From: CAJQQK01 sp965224225
GTDB lineage: Bacteria; Pseudomonadota; Alphaproteobacteria; Rhizobiales; Hyphomicrobiaceae
Length of the DNA stretch: 64,000 bases
Reading direction: 5' to 3'
Assembly: GCA_965224225.1 (NCBI GenBank)
Contig: CBDCZF010000031.1
Span: 62,001 to 126,000 of the forward strand
Shown here piece by piece: positions 16,056 through 25,549 of this stretch. Numbering within the stretch: the first letter of the stretch is position 1; every line of letters begins with the position of its first letter. The notes beneath the pieces were generated by a model, which had not been told where the DNA came from, ran no database searches, and saw nothing but the letters and a program-made list of their open reading frames with translations. The translations under genes and the position numbers were made by a program.

Positions 16056-16601
16056 TCAACCGATATCGCCGAGGCGTTTCAGGAACCAGCCGAGCCGCAT
16101 CAGTCCTTCGGGCCATGGCCCATGGCCGGAATTACTGTCGATCCGATATGTGGCGCCCGCCGGAACGAAATAACCGTCGACTTGGCGCGCGAAGTCTGCC
16201 AGTTGCACCGGCGTCGCGTCCGGCTGATTGTCTGCTGCGATGATGACCGAGGCAAACGGCAATCTTGCGGGGGTAGGGGCAGTGCCCGAAAAACGGGGCC
16301 AGTCAACGGCTGGCGCCACCATGAAGGCGCCGATCACGGTCGTGGCGCCGAGTGCTTCGGCACAGTCGATGAGAACGGCCGCACCGGCACCATGGGTAAT
16401 GACCACGACGGGGCGGGCGGTTTCATTCGCCTGATCGATCAATGCCTGGGATGGCGAGACGCCATTTTCCTGAAGCCATCGGGCGGTCGACAGGTTTCGC
16501 TGCCAGCGCGAGATCCAGTGATCATGATCATCTGGAGCGGAACACTCCCCCAGTGCCAGCCACTCGGGGATCAGAATCAGGTCGACATCGGCTATGCGCA
16601 T
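16056..16601 (-). CDS. RBBP9/YdeN-type alpha/beta-hydrolase, nucleophile apparently missing
   Basis: A 181-residue protein of the small RBBP9/YdeN serine-hydrolase family (old DUF1234-type). Family landmarks are the LILIPEW opening, SRWQRNLSTARW, a central strand-turn-helix, DNQPD and a final SGHGPWPEG with the catalytic His. At the nucleophile elbow, where the family has HSLG or HSMG, this protein has THGAGAAV, so the serine appears to be glycine. It may therefore be inactive or regulatory. The ATG at 16601 is used; a TTG at 16607 is possible. Confidence 0.75.
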   Translation of the reverse strand: MRIADVDLILIPEWLALGECSAPDDHDHWISRWQRNLSTARWLQENGVSPSQALIDQANETARPVVVITHGAGAAVLIDCAEALGATTVIGAFMVAPAVDWPRFSGTAPTPARLPFASVIIAADNQPDATPVQLADFARQVDGYFVPAGATYRIDSNSGHGPWPEGLMRLGWFLKRLGDIG

Positions 16602-16704
16602 GGGCAAAACATAGGCCGGCCCTGTTCATGATGCCAGTCCGATCGCACCGCGCCAGGCCACACGCGGACGATTGACCGGGTTGCACTCTAACGAATGACG
16701 CCTG

Positions 16705-17310
16705 ATGAAGCTCCATATCACCACCACATCACCCTTTGCGCGCATGGCACGGATTGCCGTGCGTGAGCATGGTCTCGAGGACCGTGTCGAGGAAATACTG
16801 GCACGCACGCGCGAGGTCGCTTCGCCCTACTATGCGGTAACGCCATCCGGCCGAGTCCCCTTTCTCGAGCGCAACGATGGACCGGCACTCGAAGAATCGG
16901 ATGTGATCTGTAGTTACTTCGATGCGATCGGTAATGGTCCGCCACTGATGCGCTCATTCGAGGAGCAGAACTGGCTCTACGGCCGCCTGCATGCGCTTGC
17001 CCGCTCGATGGTCGACGGTGTATCGGTCTGGGGGCGCGAGCTCAAACGGCCGGAAGCGGATCAATCGCAAACCATCCTGGCGCATGAACGCGAGCGCACG
17101 AGACGTCTGGCCCTGCTCTGGGAGGAAGAAATTGCCGCACCGCTGATGCACGGCCCTCTCAACATGGCACAGATCACGCTGTGTTGTGCCCTGGATGCAG
17201 CCAGCTACTATGCCGACGTCGATCCAGCCGAGGGCCACCAGCGGCTTGCCGCCTGGCATCGAGAGATCGCCCAGCGGGCCTCGTTCCAGGCGACCGCGTA
17301 TCAATCCTGA
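16705..17310 (+). CDS. Glutathione S-transferase family protein
   Basis: A 201-residue GST. The N-terminal thioredoxin-like half (residues 1-75) shows SPFARMARIAVREHG, the cis-proline loop GRVPFLE and the glutathione-binding EESDVICSYFD; the C-terminal half is all-helical. No cysteine or tyrosine catalytic residue is certain; serine 9 in the SPFARM segment is the natural candidate. Divergent from the RBBP9-like gene. Substrate unknown. Confidence 0.9.
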   Translation: MKLHITTTSPFARMARIAVREHGLEDRVEEILARTREVASPYYAVTPSGRVPFLERNDGPALEESDVICSYFDAIGNGPPLMRSFEEQNWLYGRLHALARSMVDGVSVWGRELKRPEADQSQTILAHERERTRRLALLWEEEIAAPLMHGPLNMAQITLCCALDAASYYADVDPAEGHQRLAAWHREIAQRASFQATAYQS

Positions 17311-17343
17311 ACCCGTGTAAACACATCGATTGGCTCCGATCCC

Positions 17344-18516
17344 ATGACAGCGCAAAGCGATAACAAGAAACAGATACTCGACTGGCTGGCAGGTTCACGC
17401 GACGACATGATTGCGCTCATCGAGCGCCTCGTGAACATCGACAGCTGGAGTTACGACAAGGCCGGCGTCGACAAGGTAGGCGAGGAGATTGCGGCCTTCC
17501 TGGCAGACCAGGGGATCGACGTGCAGCGTATTCCAGTCGAAGGGCACGGAGATTCGTTTCGCGCCTCGCTCGGGGCGGCCGGCGCCAACCGGCCGATCAT
17601 GCTGCTCGGACACCGAGACACCGTCTTTCCGACCGGTGAGGTTGCCCGGAGACCGTTCCGGATCGATGGTGATCGCGCCTACGGTCCGGGCGTCTCCGAC
17701 ATGAAATCGGGTTTGGTGCTCAACACCTTCGTGTTGACGGCGTTTCACAAGTTCGGCGGCGCGCCGGCCCCGTTGATCGCACTCTATACAGGCGATGAGG
17801 AAATCGGCTCGCCGACGTCGCGTCCGATCATCGAGAATGCTGCGCGTGAGGCCCGGCTTGTGTTCAACTCCGAGCCCGGGCGGCCGACCGGGAATGTCGT
17901 CACCGGCCGTAAGGGCGGCGTTTTCATGCGTTGCGAGGTAACCGGTGTCGCAGCTCACTCGGGCGGCAACTACGAAAAGGGCCGCAGCGCCATCGATGAA
18001 CTGGCCCGCAAAACGCTGGCCTGGCACGAACTCACCGACCTCGACGCCGGTATCACGGTCAACGTCGGTCTGATCGAGGGCGGCCAATCGGTCAACACCG
18101 TCGCCCCCCATGCCAAAGCGCAGATCGACCTGCGCTATGTCAGTCCGCCGCAGCGCGATCAGGCGGTCGGCGCCATCCGCGAGATTGCCGAGACCTGTAC
18201 GGTGCCCGATACGTCGGGCACGCTCGAAATCCTCGGCGAGTTCAACCCGCTCAATCAGACACCGGAGGCCAAGGCGCTGTTCGATCACTATGTGGCCGCC
18301 GCCGGCGAAGCGGGTCTCAAGGTCGAAGGCGAGTTTTCCGGGGGCTGCGCCGATTCAGGTTTTACGGCCGCGGTCGGCACGCCGACGATCTGTTCGACCG
18401 GCCCGGTCGGCGGCAATGCTCACAGTCCGGAAGAATATCTCGAACTCGACAGCCTCGTACCACGTGCCCAGGCCATGGCGATTGCCATTCTCGGCGCCGG
18501 TCCGCTGCTTGGCTAG
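17344..18516 (+). CDS. M20 family metallopeptidase (glutamate carboxypeptidase-like)
   Basis: A 390-residue zinc-dependent amino-hydrolase of the M20 (CPG2/ArgE/DapE) family. Metal site: LGHRDTVFPTG (His near residue 80), GPGVSDMKSG (Asp near 118), the general-base pair TGDEEIGS (Glu-Glu near 150) and a late His in GNAHSPEEYLE. A dimerisation domain lies at about residues 190-300. The pattern is closest to carboxypeptidase G2-type enzymes that remove C-terminal glutamate, but the substrate is not certain. No signal peptide. Follows the GST gene by 33 bp and may be co-transcribed. Confidence 0.9.
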   Translation: MTAQSDNKKQILDWLAGSRDDMIALIERLVNIDSWSYDKAGVDKVGEEIAAFLADQGIDVQRIPVEGHGDSFRASLGAAGANRPIMLLGHRDTVFPTGEVARRPFRIDGDRAYGPGVSDMKSGLVLNTFVLTAFHKFGGAPAPLIALYTGDEEIGSPTSRPIIENAAREARLVFNSEPGRPTGNVVTGRKGGVFMRCEVTGVAAHSGGNYEKGRSAIDELARKTLAWHELTDLDAGITVNVGLIEGGQSVNTVAPHAKAQIDLRYVSPPQRDQAVGAIREIAETCTVPDTSGTLEILGEFNPLNQTPEAKALFDHYVAAAGEAGLKVEGEFSGGCADSGFTAAVGTPTICSTGPVGGNAHSPEEYLELDSLVPRAQAMAIAILGAGPLLG

Positions 18517-18855
18517 GCGGGTTGAAATGGCGATTTCGTTATGATCTGCGCGGCCGCTTGCCCCTCACCCTAACCCTCTCCCCGTACGCGCCGAAGTGGC
18601 GCTACGGGGAGAGGGAACTTGGCCCGTCGAGTTGTCAGCGACAGTGCAAGGGGGCACGGCCGGATTCCCTCTCCCCGTACTTCACGGGGAGAGGGTTAGG
18701 GTGAGGGGCAAAGGGTCGTGCAGATCATAACGAAACCTTGGAAAATGTCCCTTCGCGACCGGCCTATCGGCGATCTGCATACCGCTGATGACGGGGACTG
18801 GAGCATCTATCGGGGTTGACCGGCCAGGTGCCAGCCTTATGCGCGGATCAAGGAC
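18517..18855. other. Intergenic region holding the palindromic repeat
   Basis: This 339-bp gap between the M20 peptidase and the glycosyltransferase is mostly filled by the palindromic repeat. The remaining 120 bp before the glycosyltransferase start (18736-18855) shows no convincing gene; any promoter for the glycosyltransferase should lie there, but I cannot point to clear boxes. Confidence 0.6.
18534..18735. repeat. Palindromic dispersed repeat, copy 1
   Basis: The outer arms (18534-18549 and 18720-18735) are a 16-bp inverted repeat beginning TTTCGTTATGATCTGC. The core from 18561 to 18708 has arms starting CCCCTCACCCTAACCCTCTC, each with an internal hairpin. The core matches the reverse complement of a second copy at 25550-25723, arms almost base for base, the middle only partly. 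It is of the widespread proteobacterial repeat class with CCCTCACCCTAACCCTC arms; no protein is encoded. Confidence 0.85.
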
Positions 18856-20676
18856 GTGGCGAACAAGACCATTCTGCAATCGCTCGCCCTGCCGGTGCCC
18901 GATACCGACGATGCGCTGTTCCTGCGCGATGGCACGAACTGCGCCGTCAAAGATGGAACGCTCGAAATCGGGGACGGTGGCGAGGTCGATCTCGATACGC
19001 TGTTCAATGCGTTCTTCATAGCACCGTGGGAACGCTGGACGACGCTTGGCAATGTCTCCGTCGACATCGACTATTCCGGGGACCTTGCCGTTGCCGCCCG
19101 TCGCATCCTGTCTGACAAGGTCGAGCCGATCGACTTGGCCCAACCCGGCGTGAACGAAACCCGGGGCACGTGGCAGGCTGAAATCTGGAGCCGCGCGGCA
19201 GACCCTGGTGCAAGCGGCGGACGCATCGCTCTGTCGTTGTCGAGCCCGACAGGAGCAAGCATCCATGGCTTGCGTTTTGTAACCGCCGATTTGCCCAACC
19301 GGCCGGTCCGCCTGAGCCTGGGTGTGTGCAGCTATAATCGGCCCAACGCGATTGCCATGCTGGTTGCCTCACTCGTGCACACACAACCTGCAGCACTTCA
19401 TTCAGTAATCATCGTCGAGCAAGGCGAGCAGCGATACGTCGACCGACCCGATCGCGTTTGCAGTTTGCCGGACACCGACCTTGTCGTGTTGCGGCAGTCG
19501 AATTTCGGAGGCGCCGGCGGTTTCACGCGCACATTGTGTGTCGCGCTCGAGCAGAGCCGTGCTGACGCCGACGGGCCGACCCATCACGTGCTGATGGACG
19601 ATGATGCTTTTGCCATTCCCGATCAGTGGACCAGGCTTGCAGCGTTCCTCGCATTTACAACGGCCGAATTGGCGGTTGGTGCGCCGATGCTGGAACTGGA
19701 AACGCCCTGGCGACTACATGAGGCAGGTATCAGGTTTGCCAGCACGCGACGCCGGCGATCGATTGGCCGCGGACTCGATGCACGTGATCGTGAAACCCTC
19801 GATCAGTTTGCTGAGCCCTACGACATCGATGCCCATGCCTGGTGGTGCTGGTGCGTTCCCCTCGCTACCGCTGCGACACAGCGCGCGCCGCTCAATCTGT
19901 TCATCAAGTACGACGACATCGAATATACCCACCGTCTGGCCAAGGCAGGTGTGCCGACCGTCGTGCTGCCGGGTGCCAGCGTCTGGCACGAGGCGTTCGC
20001 CAACAAGCCGCCCGACTGGCGGAGTTTTTACACCATGCGCAACGAGACGATTTTCCAGGCCCTGCACCAGCCGAGCGAGGCCTGGCGTTCGAGCCCTGTC
20101 TGGAATAACATCTTTCCTGCACTTCTGCGTCACGACTATGCACGCGTCGAACTGCTGCTCGATGGCCTGGCACAGTTCATGGCCGGACCCGAGGCAGCGC
20201 TCGGTGGCGATCCGGTACTGCTGCACAACCACGTCATGGCCCGACATCGCTCCCTGCGGCCCGGCCATGTGAGCCTCGATGAACTGCCGGACGGAGACAG
20301 GCTGCATCCGCTGCGGCCGAAGTCTCCGGTTCTCGCAGTGCTTGCGATGCTGTTCGGCGTCAGCGAAAGTCAGCCTTCGTTCGTTGCCCGCTCGGCGTTC
20401 GAGCCGGAACCCCTTTCGGTCGGTGCCCGAAGTTACGTCCGGGCCATGCCTGGTGCGACGGCCGGCGAACTGATGCAGCATGACCGTCTGCGGGCCTGGC
20501 AGTTGTTTGCCCGGATGCTCTGGACGCATTTGCGTTTTTCCGTCACGCGTCGGCGCAATTTCAAACGCTGGCAGAGCTGTCTCGGAGAGAATGGCGCAGA
20601 TGCTGTCGATCGCTCGTATCAAGCATGGCGGCAACTGTTTCAAAAGCACTCAGTGCACGAAACAGCCTTGCACTGA
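18856..20676 (+). CDS. GlfT2-like family 2 glycosyltransferase
   Basis: A 606-residue three-part glycosyltransferase. Residues about 1-145 form a beta-sandwich like the N-terminal domain of mycobacterial galactofuranosyltransferase GlfT2; 150-400 is a GT-A domain with GVCSYNRP, an LMDDDA metal motif near residue 250, and the acceptor-side segments WWCWC, KYDDIEYTHRLAKAG and WHEAFANKP-DWRSFY; 400-606 is a helical C-terminal domain. It probably builds a galactofuranose-type or related surface polymer using a UDP-sugar at the cytoplasmic face. The start is a GTG with AAGGA very close before it, so the exact N-terminus is uncertain. A sulfotransferase gene follows. Confidence 0.85.
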   Translation: MANKTILQSLALPVPDTDDALFLRDGTNCAVKDGTLEIGDGGEVDLDTLFNAFFIAPWERWTTLGNVSVDIDYSGDLAVAARRILSDKVEPIDLAQPGVNETRGTWQAEIWSRAADPGASGGRIALSLSSPTGASIHGLRFVTADLPNRPVRLSLGVCSYNRPNAIAMLVASLVHTQPAALHSVIIVEQGEQRYVDRPDRVCSLPDTDLVVLRQSNFGGAGGFTRTLCVALEQSRADADGPTHHVLMDDDAFAIPDQWTRLAAFLAFTTAELAVGAPMLELETPWRLHEAGIRFASTRRRRSIGRGLDARDRETLDQFAEPYDIDAHAWWCWCVPLATAATQRAPLNLFIKYDDIEYTHRLAKAGVPTVVLPGASVWHEAFANKPPDWRSFYTMRNETIFQALHQPSEAWRSSPVWNNIFPALLRHDYARVELLLDGLAQFMAGPEAALGGDPVLLHNHVMARHRSLRPGHVSLDELPDGDRLHPLRPKSPVLAVLAMLFGVSESQPSFVARSAFEPEPLSVGARSYVRAMPGATAGELMQHDRLRAWQLFARMLWTHLRFSVTRRRNFKRWQSCLGENGADAVDRSYQAWRQLFQKHSVHETALH

Positions 20677-20743
20677 GCGAGACATCCTGGCATTGGTGAA
20701 CTTGGGACGCTCGGGGCGCGACCTGTATGAGGAGTAGCCGGTA

Positions 20744-21523
20744 TTGCGTTTGTTCGAGGATTTGCGAACGGCAGGTAATCTTCCCGTGCGCTCACCGGTA
20801 CTGGCGGCCCGCCTGTACCTGAACAACCTCGATCACGATCTCAACTACGTGCATGTCATCGAGCACAAACTCGCCTATGCGCGGGTGCCTAAGGCTGCCA
20901 ATTCATCGATCAAGATTGCGCTCAATGACTTCCTTTTCGGGCGCAAGGCCTTCGTGCCCGGCATGAACCGTGATGCCTACTGGAAGAAGCACCCGAGCGG
21001 CCGTGTCGCTCTGATCAGTGCCGGCAGACTGGCGCGCGTTGATCCCGATTGCTTCGTTTTCAGCTTCACGCGTAATCCGTTCTCGCGTGTCGTCTCCTGC
21101 TACTACAACAAGATCGTCTTGAGACCGGAACTCCCGTTTTTCTTCGAGACCTGCGGCTTCACCAAGGACATGAGCTTCGCTGCCTTCGTAGACCACGCCA
21201 TGTCGTACGGTGATCGCGTGACGGACATGCATTTGCGCAGTCAGGTCGACATCCTGAGTCACCGGGGCAGTTTGCGTCCCGACTTCATCGGCCGCGTCGA
21301 AAGCATCGATGCCGACTGGCGCGAACTTCGCGATCGCCTCGCCGATTTGCGGGGCGTGCGGCTCGTGCCACTGCGCAAGGTCGCGATCAATGTCACGCGC
21401 GAGCATCGCCCGACGGCCGCGGAATTGTTCGATGATCCAGGTCTTGTGCGTCTGGTGCGCGATCGCTATCAGGCCGATTTCGAGACGTTCTATCCGGATA
21501 TGGATACCCCGCCGCAAGATTGA
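20744..21523 (+). CDS. Carbohydrate sulfotransferase (Sulfotransfer_2-like)
   Basis: A 259-residue PAPS-dependent sulfotransferase. The 5'-phosphosulfate loop is ARVPKAANSSIKIAL at about residues 46-60 and the 3'-phosphate site is SFTRNPFSRVVSCYYNK near residue 108, both standard for the carbohydrate (chondroitin/HNK-1-type) family. No ATG is available before residue 70, while the TTG at 20744 has GAGGAG at a suitable distance, so I use it. It sits 67 bp after the GlfT2-like gene and likely decorates the same surface glycan (inference). Confidence 0.85.
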   Translation: MRLFEDLRTAGNLPVRSPVLAARLYLNNLDHDLNYVHVIEHKLAYARVPKAANSSIKIALNDFLFGRKAFVPGMNRDAYWKKHPSGRVALISAGRLARVDPDCFVFSFTRNPFSRVVSCYYNKIVLRPELPFFFETCGFTKDMSFAAFVDHAMSYGDRVTDMHLRSQVDILSHRGSLRPDFIGRVESIDADWRELRDRLADLRGVRLVPLRKVAINVTREHRPTAAELFDDPGLVRLVRDRYQADFETFYPDMDTPPQD

Positions 21524-21534
21524 ACCGGCCAGCC

Positions 21535-22752
21535 TCAGGCACGTTGCGCGCGTTCCAGGGTCCAGGCCGCGACAAGGCCTGCGACGATACCCCAGAACGG
21601 GGCACCGACATTGGCAATCTCGACCCCCGAGACCGTGACCATGAAGGCGATCAGTGCGCTCTTGGGAAAGCGTCCTGAAAAGCTGGCGGTGAAAGCACCC
21701 TGCAGGACGTTCAATAGCGCAAGGCCGCCAAGTGTTGCGATGAAACCCGATGGTGCCGAGATCATCAAGTTGGTCACGGTCGGCGCGGCCAGGCCGAACA
21801 AGATGAACAGGAGCGCCAGCACGATGGCGGCGATGAAGTGGTTTTGCCTTTGCCCGCTCGAGGCAAGGATGCCGTTGACCGGGCCCGTCAGGCAGGTCGA
21901 GACGGTGCCAACAAACGCGGTTGCGATCGAAGCTAGGCCACAGACGGTCGTGATCGCATTGATCGGCGGGCGGTGGCCTGCGGCGCGGAGCAGTACGATG
22001 CCCTGGGCGTTCTGCGCGAAGATGACGGTGATTGCGAGCGGCACGACCAGTTCCAGGGCTGCGTTCAGCGTGAAGACCGGCTCAAAGGTTACGGGCACGA
22101 ATGCTTCAAGGCTTGGCGGCCGCAGCCCTTGGGCCTGGCCTGACAGGTAGATCGCGAAGACGCCGGTCAAGAGTGCGCCGATCATCGGCGGAAAGATGCG
22201 CGCCAGGGCCGGCGCGGCGGCGATCAGGAAATAGGCGATCGTCATCGGGACGGCGATCAGCGGCATGGCTGTCAGCGCTCCGATCCAGTCGAGGCCGAAC
22301 TGCAGCAACACGCCGGCGACCATGCCCATGACGATTTCCATGGGGATGGCGTCCGTGATGCGCGAGAGAAGGCCGCTGAGGCCGATCGCGGCCAGTAGCA
22401 CACCGGCAATGATGTAGGCGCCGACCACCTCGGGAAAGCTCAGGTGCGCGGTAGCCGTGCCGACCAGAACGCAGCCTGGGATCGTCCAGAGGAAGATCAG
22501 CGGCTGACGGAAAATCAGCGAGACGACCAGGCTGATCACGCCGTTGATCGAGAATGCCCCGAAAATCCATGAGGCAAGCTCGGCATTCGAAAGTCCAGTC
22601 TTGGCGCCGACACCGAGCATGATTGCGACCGGGCCGGTGACGGCGAACACGAACGCGACGAGTGCATTGACCAGTTGATGGGAAAAGAGGTCGCCGACAA
22701 ATGAGGTTTTCGGTTGGACGGCGTCGGGTGCAGTGTTTGTCATGGGTGTCAT
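21535..22752 (-). CDS. benE: Benzoate/H+ symporter, BenE family
   Basis: A 405-residue inner-membrane transporter with about 12 hydrophobic helices. BenE-family signatures include FAVTGPVAIMLGVG near residue 36, LIFLWTIPGCVLVGTA, the repeat-like TGPVNGILASSGQRQNHF and the conserved LPFNTWN-region equivalent, LLQFGLDW. The family imports benzoate with protons. With a benzoyl-CoA reductase cluster 11 kb away this gives a plausible uptake route for the growth substrate, though no benzoate-CoA ligase is in the window. Ends 11 bp from the convergent sulfotransferase. Confidence 0.88.
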   Translation of the reverse strand: MTPMTNTAPDAVQPKTSFVGDLFSHQLVNALVAFVFAVTGPVAIMLGVGAKTGLSNAELASWIFGAFSINGVISLVVSLIFRQPLIFLWTIPGCVLVGTATAHLSFPEVVGAYIIAGVLLAAIGLSGLLSRITDAIPMEIVMGMVAGVLLQFGLDWIGALTAMPLIAVPMTIAYFLIAAAPALARIFPPMIGALLTGVFAIYLSGQAQGLRPPSLEAFVPVTFEPVFTLNAALELVVPLAITVIFAQNAQGIVLLRAAGHRPPINAITTVCGLASIATAFVGTVSTCLTGPVNGILASSGQRQNHFIAAIVLALLFILFGLAAPTVTNLMISAPSGFIATLGGLALLNVLQGAFTASFSGRFPKSALIAFMVTVSGVEIANVGAPFWGIVAGLVAAWTLERAQRA

Positions 22753-22793
22753 GTTACGCGAAATAAGTTGCAGGCACCCGCTTCAAGTTCTCA

Positions 22794-24098
22794 TTACGCT
22801 CCGAACACGCGCTCGAAGATCGTGTCGACGTGCTTGGTGTGATAGGCGAGGTCAAACATTTCTTCGAGAGCCGCTGCCGGCACCGCTGCGGTAACTTCAT
22901 CATCGGCCTTGAGGCTTGTCAGGAAATCGGCGCCATGCTCCCAGGTGCGCATCGCGTTGCGCTGGACCAGGCGATAGGCATCCTCGCGGCTGATGCCGGC
23001 CTGGGTGAGGGCGAGCAGGACGCGCTGTGAATTATGGAGGCCGCCGAGCTTGTCGAGGTTGGCGCGCATGTTGTCGGGATAGACGACCAGCTTCTCGATG
23101 ACACCGGCCAGACGGCCGAGCGCGAAGTCGAGCGTCACGGTTGCATCCGGCCCGATCATGCGTTCAACGGAGGAATGCGAAATATCGCGCTCGTGCCAGA
23201 GCGCGACGTTCTCCATCGCCGGCAGGGCATAGGCACGCACCATCCGGGCGAGGCCGGTGAGGTTTTCGGTCAGCACCGGGTTGCGCTTGTGAGGCATCGC
23301 CGACGAACCCTTCTGGCCCGGCGAGAAGTACTCCTCGGCTTCGAGCACCTCTGTGCGCTGCAGGTGGCGGATCTCGGTTGCCAGGCGCTCGATCGACGAG
23401 GCGATCACGCCAAGCGTTGCGAAATACATGGCATGGCGGTCGCGCGGGATCACCTGCGTCGAGATGGTCTCTGGCGCGAGCCCCATCTGCTCGGCGACGT
23501 AGACTTCGACACGCGGGTCGATGTTGGCGAACGTGCCGACTGCCCCGGAAAGGGCGCAGGTTGCGATGTCCTCCCGCGCCGTTTCCAAACGCTTGCGGTT
23601 GCGCGCAAACTCGGCGTAGGCGTAGGCGAGCTTGATGCCGAAGGTCGTCGGTTCGGCATGAATGCCGTGGCTGCGCCCGATGGTCAGTGTCTGCTTGTGC
23701 TCGTACGCACGCTCTTTGAGGGCTGAGAGCAGGCGATCGATGTCGGCAAGCAGTATGTCGCTGGCTCGGACGAGTTGCACGTTGAAGCAGGTGTCGAGGA
23801 TGTCCGACGACGTCATGCCCTGATGCACGAAGCGCGCCTCCGGCCCGACGTGTTCGGCAAGGTGGGTCAGGAAGGCGATGACGTCGTGCTTGGTCTCGGC
23901 CTCGATTTCATCGATGCGGGCAGTATCGAATGTTGCCGCACTGCCCTTTTCCCAGATGACGTCGGCAGCCTGCTTCGGGATCGTGCCGAGATCTGCCATG
24001 GCGCGGGCGGCATGGGCCTCGATTTCGAACCAGATCCGAAAGCGGGTCTCGGGCGACCAGATCTCAGCCATTTCGGGGCGGGTATAACGCGGTATCAT
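22794..24098 (-). CDS. purB: Adenylosuccinate lyase
   Basis: A 434-residue member of the fumarase/aspartase superfamily catalysing two purine steps (SAICAR to AICAR and adenylosuccinate to AMP). The signature SSAMPHKRNPVLTENL is at about residue 262 (catalytic Ser); TSSDILDTC near residue 95 and GRSHGIHAEPTTFG near 144 (catalytic His) are also present. Full-length. It is separate from but near the purCSQL unit, which in many alphaproteobacteria adjoins purB directly. Confidence 0.96.
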   Translation of the reverse strand: MIPRYTRPEMAEIWSPETRFRIWFEIEAHAARAMADLGTIPKQAADVIWEKGSAATFDTARIDEIEAETKHDVIAFLTHLAEHVGPEARFVHQGMTSSDILDTCFNVQLVRASDILLADIDRLLSALKERAYEHKQTLTIGRSHGIHAEPTTFGIKLAYAYAEFARNRKRLETAREDIATCALSGAVGTFANIDPRVEVYVAEQMGLAPETISTQVIPRDRHAMYFATLGVIASSIERLATEIRHLQRTEVLEAEEYFSPGQKGSSAMPHKRNPVLTENLTGLARMVRAYALPAMENVALWHERDISHSSVERMIGPDATVTLDFALGRLAGVIEKLVVYPDNMRANLDKLGGLHNSQRVLLALTQAGISREDAYRLVQRNAMRTWEHGADFLTSLKADDEVTAAVPAAALEEMFDLAYHTKHVDTIFERVFGA

Positions 24099-24278
24099 GG
24101 GTGTGCTCGCAGTTGGGCCGTGTGCCGGATCGGCTCATCTCGGTTGCCGGCGCCGCCGGGATTTTCCAGAATTGCATGCGGCGGCTTGCATACCGGTCGG
24201 CTCCGGGTGAAAGTCCACCTCTCTTCACACCAGCCAGCGCTTGCGGTCAACGCCTGTTGGCGCCGCATTGGAAAACCC

Positions 24279-25532
24279 ATGACGACAACGAAGAAGTTCG
24301 ATGCACTCGTGCTCGGCGCCGGCATGGTCGGTGTCAGTGCTGCTCTCCAGTTGCAAAAGCGTGGGTTGAGCGTTGCGCTGATCGACCGGCGCCCGGCGGC
24401 CGAAGAGACGTCTTACGGCAATGCCGGCATCATCCAGCGCGAAGGCGTGATGCCCTATCCTTTTCCACGCCAGCTGACGACGATCATCAAACATGCCTTC
24501 AACCGTGGGACCGAGGCGCATCTGCATTGGAACGCGATCGGCAAACTTGCGCCCTGGCTCTTTCAATATTGGCGCAACGCTGCGCCCGAACGTGTGATGC
24601 GGACGGCCAATGCGGCCTTGCCGCTGGTCAGCGCGTGTCTCGATGAGCATTTGGAGTGGATCGAGGCAGCCGGCATGCAGCACCTGGTCCGTAAAACGGG
24701 TTATCTGCAATTGTATCGCACGAGTGCTGCGCTGGAGGCGACCAAGCGCGAAAAGCTGGAGAGCAAGGAGCGCTTCGGCATTGAATTCGATTCGCTCGAC
24801 CCCGCCGGTGTGCGCAACTTGGAACCGCATTTGACCGGTGATTTCGCGGGTGCCGTGCACGTTACCCAACCTGTCAACATTGCCAATCCAAGCGCGCTTG
24901 GCAAAGCCTACGCTGAAATGTTCAAGGAAGCCGGTGGCGAGTTGCTGACGGCGGATGCGCGCACGCTCGAGGAGGTTTCCGGCGGCTGGCAGGTACAGAA
25001 TGTCAATGGTCCGATCACGGCGGCGAACGCCGTCGTCGCGCTCGGCCCGTGGTCGCGTGAAATTCTCAAACCCTTTGGCATTAAGGTGCCGCTTGCCGCC
25101 AAGCGCGGCTATCACCAGCACTATAGTGCACACGGCAATGCCGGATTATCGCGACCGGTGCTGGATGCCGAATACGGCTACGTACTGGCGCCGATGGAAC
25201 AAGGCATCAGATTGACCACCGGCGCCGAATTCGCCCGCCTCAACGCGCCGCCGACACCGGTCCAGCTCGAGCGCACGGAGCCGATCGCGCGACGGCTCTT
25301 TCCACTTGGCCAACGCATCGAGGCGAAACCCTGGATGGGCGCCCGCCCCTGCCTGCCGGACATGCTGCCGGCGATCGGTGCCGTTCCCGGCCGCAAGGGC
25401 CTATGGGTCGATTTCGGCCACCATCATCTTGGTTTTACGCTTGGTCCTGTGAGCGGGCGCCTGCTCGCCGAAATGATGACCGGCGCCCCGACCTTCACCG
25501 ATCCGGCGCCTTACCGAATCGATCGGTTTTGA
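24279..25532 (+). CDS. FAD-dependent amine/D-amino acid oxidoreductase (DadA-like)
   Basis: A 417-residue flavoprotein of the DAO family. The dinucleotide fold is VLGAGMVGVSAALQLQKRG at residues 10-28, followed by the acidic end of the second strand (LIDRRP) and TSYGNAGI, which is characteristic of the DadA subgroup. The C-terminal FGHHHLGFTLGP is the FAD-contacting segment. Likely oxidises a D-amino acid or a related amine with transfer to the quinone pool; substrate unknown. The ATG at 24279 fits the family N-terminus, although the frame is open much further upstream. Divergent from purB by 180 bp. Confidence 0.88.
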   Translation: MTTTKKFDALVLGAGMVGVSAALQLQKRGLSVALIDRRPAAEETSYGNAGIIQREGVMPYPFPRQLTTIIKHAFNRGTEAHLHWNAIGKLAPWLFQYWRNAAPERVMRTANAALPLVSACLDEHLEWIEAAGMQHLVRKTGYLQLYRTSAALEATKREKLESKERFGIEFDSLDPAGVRNLEPHLTGDFAGAVHVTQPVNIANPSALGKAYAEMFKEAGGELLTADARTLEEVSGGWQVQNVNGPITAANAVVALGPWSREILKPFGIKVPLAAKRGYHQHYSAHGNAGLSRPVLDAEYGYVLAPMEQGIRLTTGAEFARLNAPPTPVQLERTEPIARRLFPLGQRIEAKPWMGARPCLPDMLPAIGAVPGRKGLWVDFGHHHLGFTLGPVSGRLLAEMMTGAPTFTDPAPYRIDRF

Positions 25533-25549
25533 TCGGTCACGTATTGTTC

